Positions 6,228 to 6,910 of a stretch of DNA of 6,910 nucleotides are shown here, piece after piece. The DNA is taken from assembly GCA_905206195.1 (NCBI GenBank), contig CAJLGN010000069.1, forward strand, positions 1 through 6,910, read 5' to 3'. This DNA comes from an uncultured Roseburia sp. (GTDB taxonomy: Bacteria > Bacillota > Clostridia > Lachnospirales > Lachnospiraceae). A program made the position numbers and the translations under genes. Under the pieces are notes generated by a model. That model ran no database searches, was not told the origin of the DNA, and was given only the letters and a program-made list of their open reading frames with translations. Within the stretch, counting starts at the first letter, position 1, and each line of letters begins with the position of its first letter.

Positions 6228-6656
6228 CTACGGGAACACCTCCTCGATCACTGCGTCAATCAACTCCTCCGGCGTTCCTCCGGTCCGCCCAACAGCAGCC
6301 TGTAGCTCGCCTGCATCCTGCTCTGCCTTCTGCCCAAGCTCGAATATCCCGCTCTGCTCTGCCTTGTGCTTCGCCGTCCAATCGGCCTTCATAAAAGATT
6401 CTCCCCTGGACTTTGACACCTCCGCCATCCGCTCCGCCTCCATACTGGCTTCGCACAACATCTCGCTCCGCAGTTTTGCCGGCATCTGTTCCATCCCGGT
6501 CAGTATCCGCTCGGTGTTTCCTGTAAGCTCCTGAAGCTGCCTTCGCATCCGTCTCATCCTATGTAATGTGGCAAGCAAAAGAATCGCCATGAGTGCCAAA
6601 AGCAGCATCCCAGATTCCATTGCATATTCCGCCAGAAAAAATCTGACCTGATCCAT
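6228..6656 (-). CDS. Small single-pass membrane protein with cytoplasmic coiled coil, function unknown
   Basis: I do not recognise this 142-residue protein. It has a short N-terminal stretch (MDQVRFFLAEYAMES), one hydrophobic segment (about 16-31, GMLLLALMAILLLATL) and then a basic cluster RMRRMRR (33-39), which by the positive-inside rule places the rest in the cytoplasm. Residues 40 to about 120 are charged, Glu/Lys/Ala/Met-rich and probably helical or coiled-coil. The tail GGTPEELIDAVIEEVFP (126-142) looks like a small amphipathic helical module and may be a docking motif. I chose ATG at 6656 because GAGAGG (6665-6670) is spaced 8 nt from it; ATG at 6662 and GTG at 6665 are in frame but lie too close to or within that site. 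It stands upstream of pgi, with its own promoter candidate at 6719-6747. Membrane anchoring with a cytoplasmic coil suggests a scaffold or division/envelope-linked role, but nothing here proves it. Confidence 0.75.
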   Translation of the reverse strand: MDQVRFFLAEYAMESGMLLLALMAILLLATLHRMRRMRRQLQELTGNTERILTGMEQMPAKLRSEMLCEASMEAERMAEVSKSRGESFMKADWTAKHKAEQSGIFELGQKAEQDAGELQAAVGRTGGTPEELIDAVIEEVFP

Positions 6657-6664
6657 GCACATCA

Positions 6665-6670
6665 CCTCTC
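6665..6670 (-). promoter_or_regulatory. Ribosome-binding site deciding the start of the small membrane protein
   Basis: GAGAGG on the minus strand is 8 nt from the ATG at 6656. The in-frame ATG at 6662 is only 2 nt away and the GTG at 6665 overlaps it, so neither can use this site well. Confidence 0.6.
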
Positions 6671-6718
6671 TTTTCCATCGATGGACTATAGCTTGTCCGC
6701 CCGATTACTTTCTACATC

Positions 6719-6747
6719 ATTATAAAGATAATCATCCGATTTGAAAA
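6719..6747 (-). promoter_or_regulatory. Candidate promoter of the small membrane protein gene
   Basis: On the minus strand TTTTCA (6742-6747) and a perfect TATAAT (6719-6724) are separated by 17 nt, predicting a start near 6712 and a leader of about 55 nt. The -10 lies inside a short dyad ATTAT-AAAG-ATAAT (6719-6732) that could bind a regulator. A second, weaker minus-strand candidate (TTGTAA 6846-6851, TAAAAT 6824-6829, spacing 16) lies farther upstream. Confidence 0.5.
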
Positions 6748-6859
6748 GATCTCAAGCACCGTATTTCATCGCAAATTCTGACACATTCTGCCCGCGGTAA
6801 CGTTTTTATAAGGTTCTTTTTTTATTTTATTCTATATTCCCAAATTTACAAGTCTTTTC

Positions 6860-6888
6860 TTGACTTTTGGGACTAAGGGGATTATAGA
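6860..6888 (+). promoter_or_regulatory. Rightward promoter at the right edge
   Basis: On the plus strand TTGACT (6860-6865) and TATAGA (6883-6888) are separated by 17 nt and preceded by a T/A-rich stretch (6802-6850) that could act as an UP element. It points out of the window, implying a divergent gene starting beyond 6910. No start codon or ribosome-binding site for that gene is visible in the remaining 22 bases. The stretch 6671-6910 otherwise contains no gene I can support. Confidence 0.45.
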
Positions 6889-6910
6889 TAGTGAAGTGGA
6901 CCATATTTTT

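Noticed and set aside
6866..6905. MraZ-type GTGG/TGGGA repeats near the right edge, hinting at a downstream division gene cluster
   Set aside because: TGGGA, GGGGA and GTGGA are present but not at the regular spacing of known MraZ boxes, and no gene start is visible to support the idea.
1..6910. Search for mobile, phage, CRISPR, toxin-antitoxin, tRNA/rRNA or defence elements
   Set aside because: All sizeable minus-strand frames are housekeeping or envelope genes with similar base composition; no terminal inverted repeats, direct-repeat arrays or RNA gene folds were seen.

Overview
The window looks like ordinary chromosomal DNA from a low-to-mid-GC Gram-positive anaerobe, most likely of the Lachnospiraceae (Clostridia). 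This rests on three things: the glucose-6-phosphate isomerase is the compact ~450-residue Firmicute type; a secreted SleB-type hydrolase carries SH3b repeats; and the left-edge gene fragment starts like a small protein family I associate with Lachnospiraceae. Ribosome-binding sites are strong and purine-rich (GGAGG, AGGAGG, GAGAGG), and promoters are SigA-like. The taxonomic call is inference from gene content, with no rRNA to support it.

All six genes, five complete plus the fragment at the left edge, lie on the minus strand, so transcription runs from right to left. In that order they are: a small single-pass membrane protein of unknown function (6228-6656); glucose-6-phosphate isomerase pgi (4768-6114), closed by a strong bidirectional terminator (4687-4734); a secreted cell-wall hydrolase with two SH3b domains and a SleB-type catalytic domain (3314-4516), driven by a perfect-consensus TTGACA-17-TATAAT promoter and ended by a hairpin (3255-3287); an SPFH/band-7 membrane protein of the paraslipin/QmcA type (2212-3156); ornithine carbamoyltransferase (1101-2090), separated from the SPFH gene by a spacer with a perfect 9-bp hairpin; the biotin-protein ligase/repressor birA (109-1086), translationally close to argF; and the first ~18 codons of a further gene (1-56). 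A promoter-like sequence at 6860-6888 points rightward, so the right edge appears to be the intergenic space between divergent genes.

The genes fall into several transcription units: small membrane protein plus or minus pgi; the hydrolase alone; and SPFH, argF, birA and the edge gene, the last three probably co-transcribed. The functions are housekeeping: glycolysis, arginine/citrulline metabolism, biotin attachment, wall remodelling and membrane organisation. I see no mobile element, CRISPR, phage, toxin-antitoxin or defence system, and no clear sign of a novel multi-gene system. The most useful leads are a WalR-box-like direct repeat at the hydrolase transcription start, the unknown membrane protein upstream of pgi, and an SPFH gene without its usual NfeD partner. 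No stretch longer than 300 bases is without a gene.
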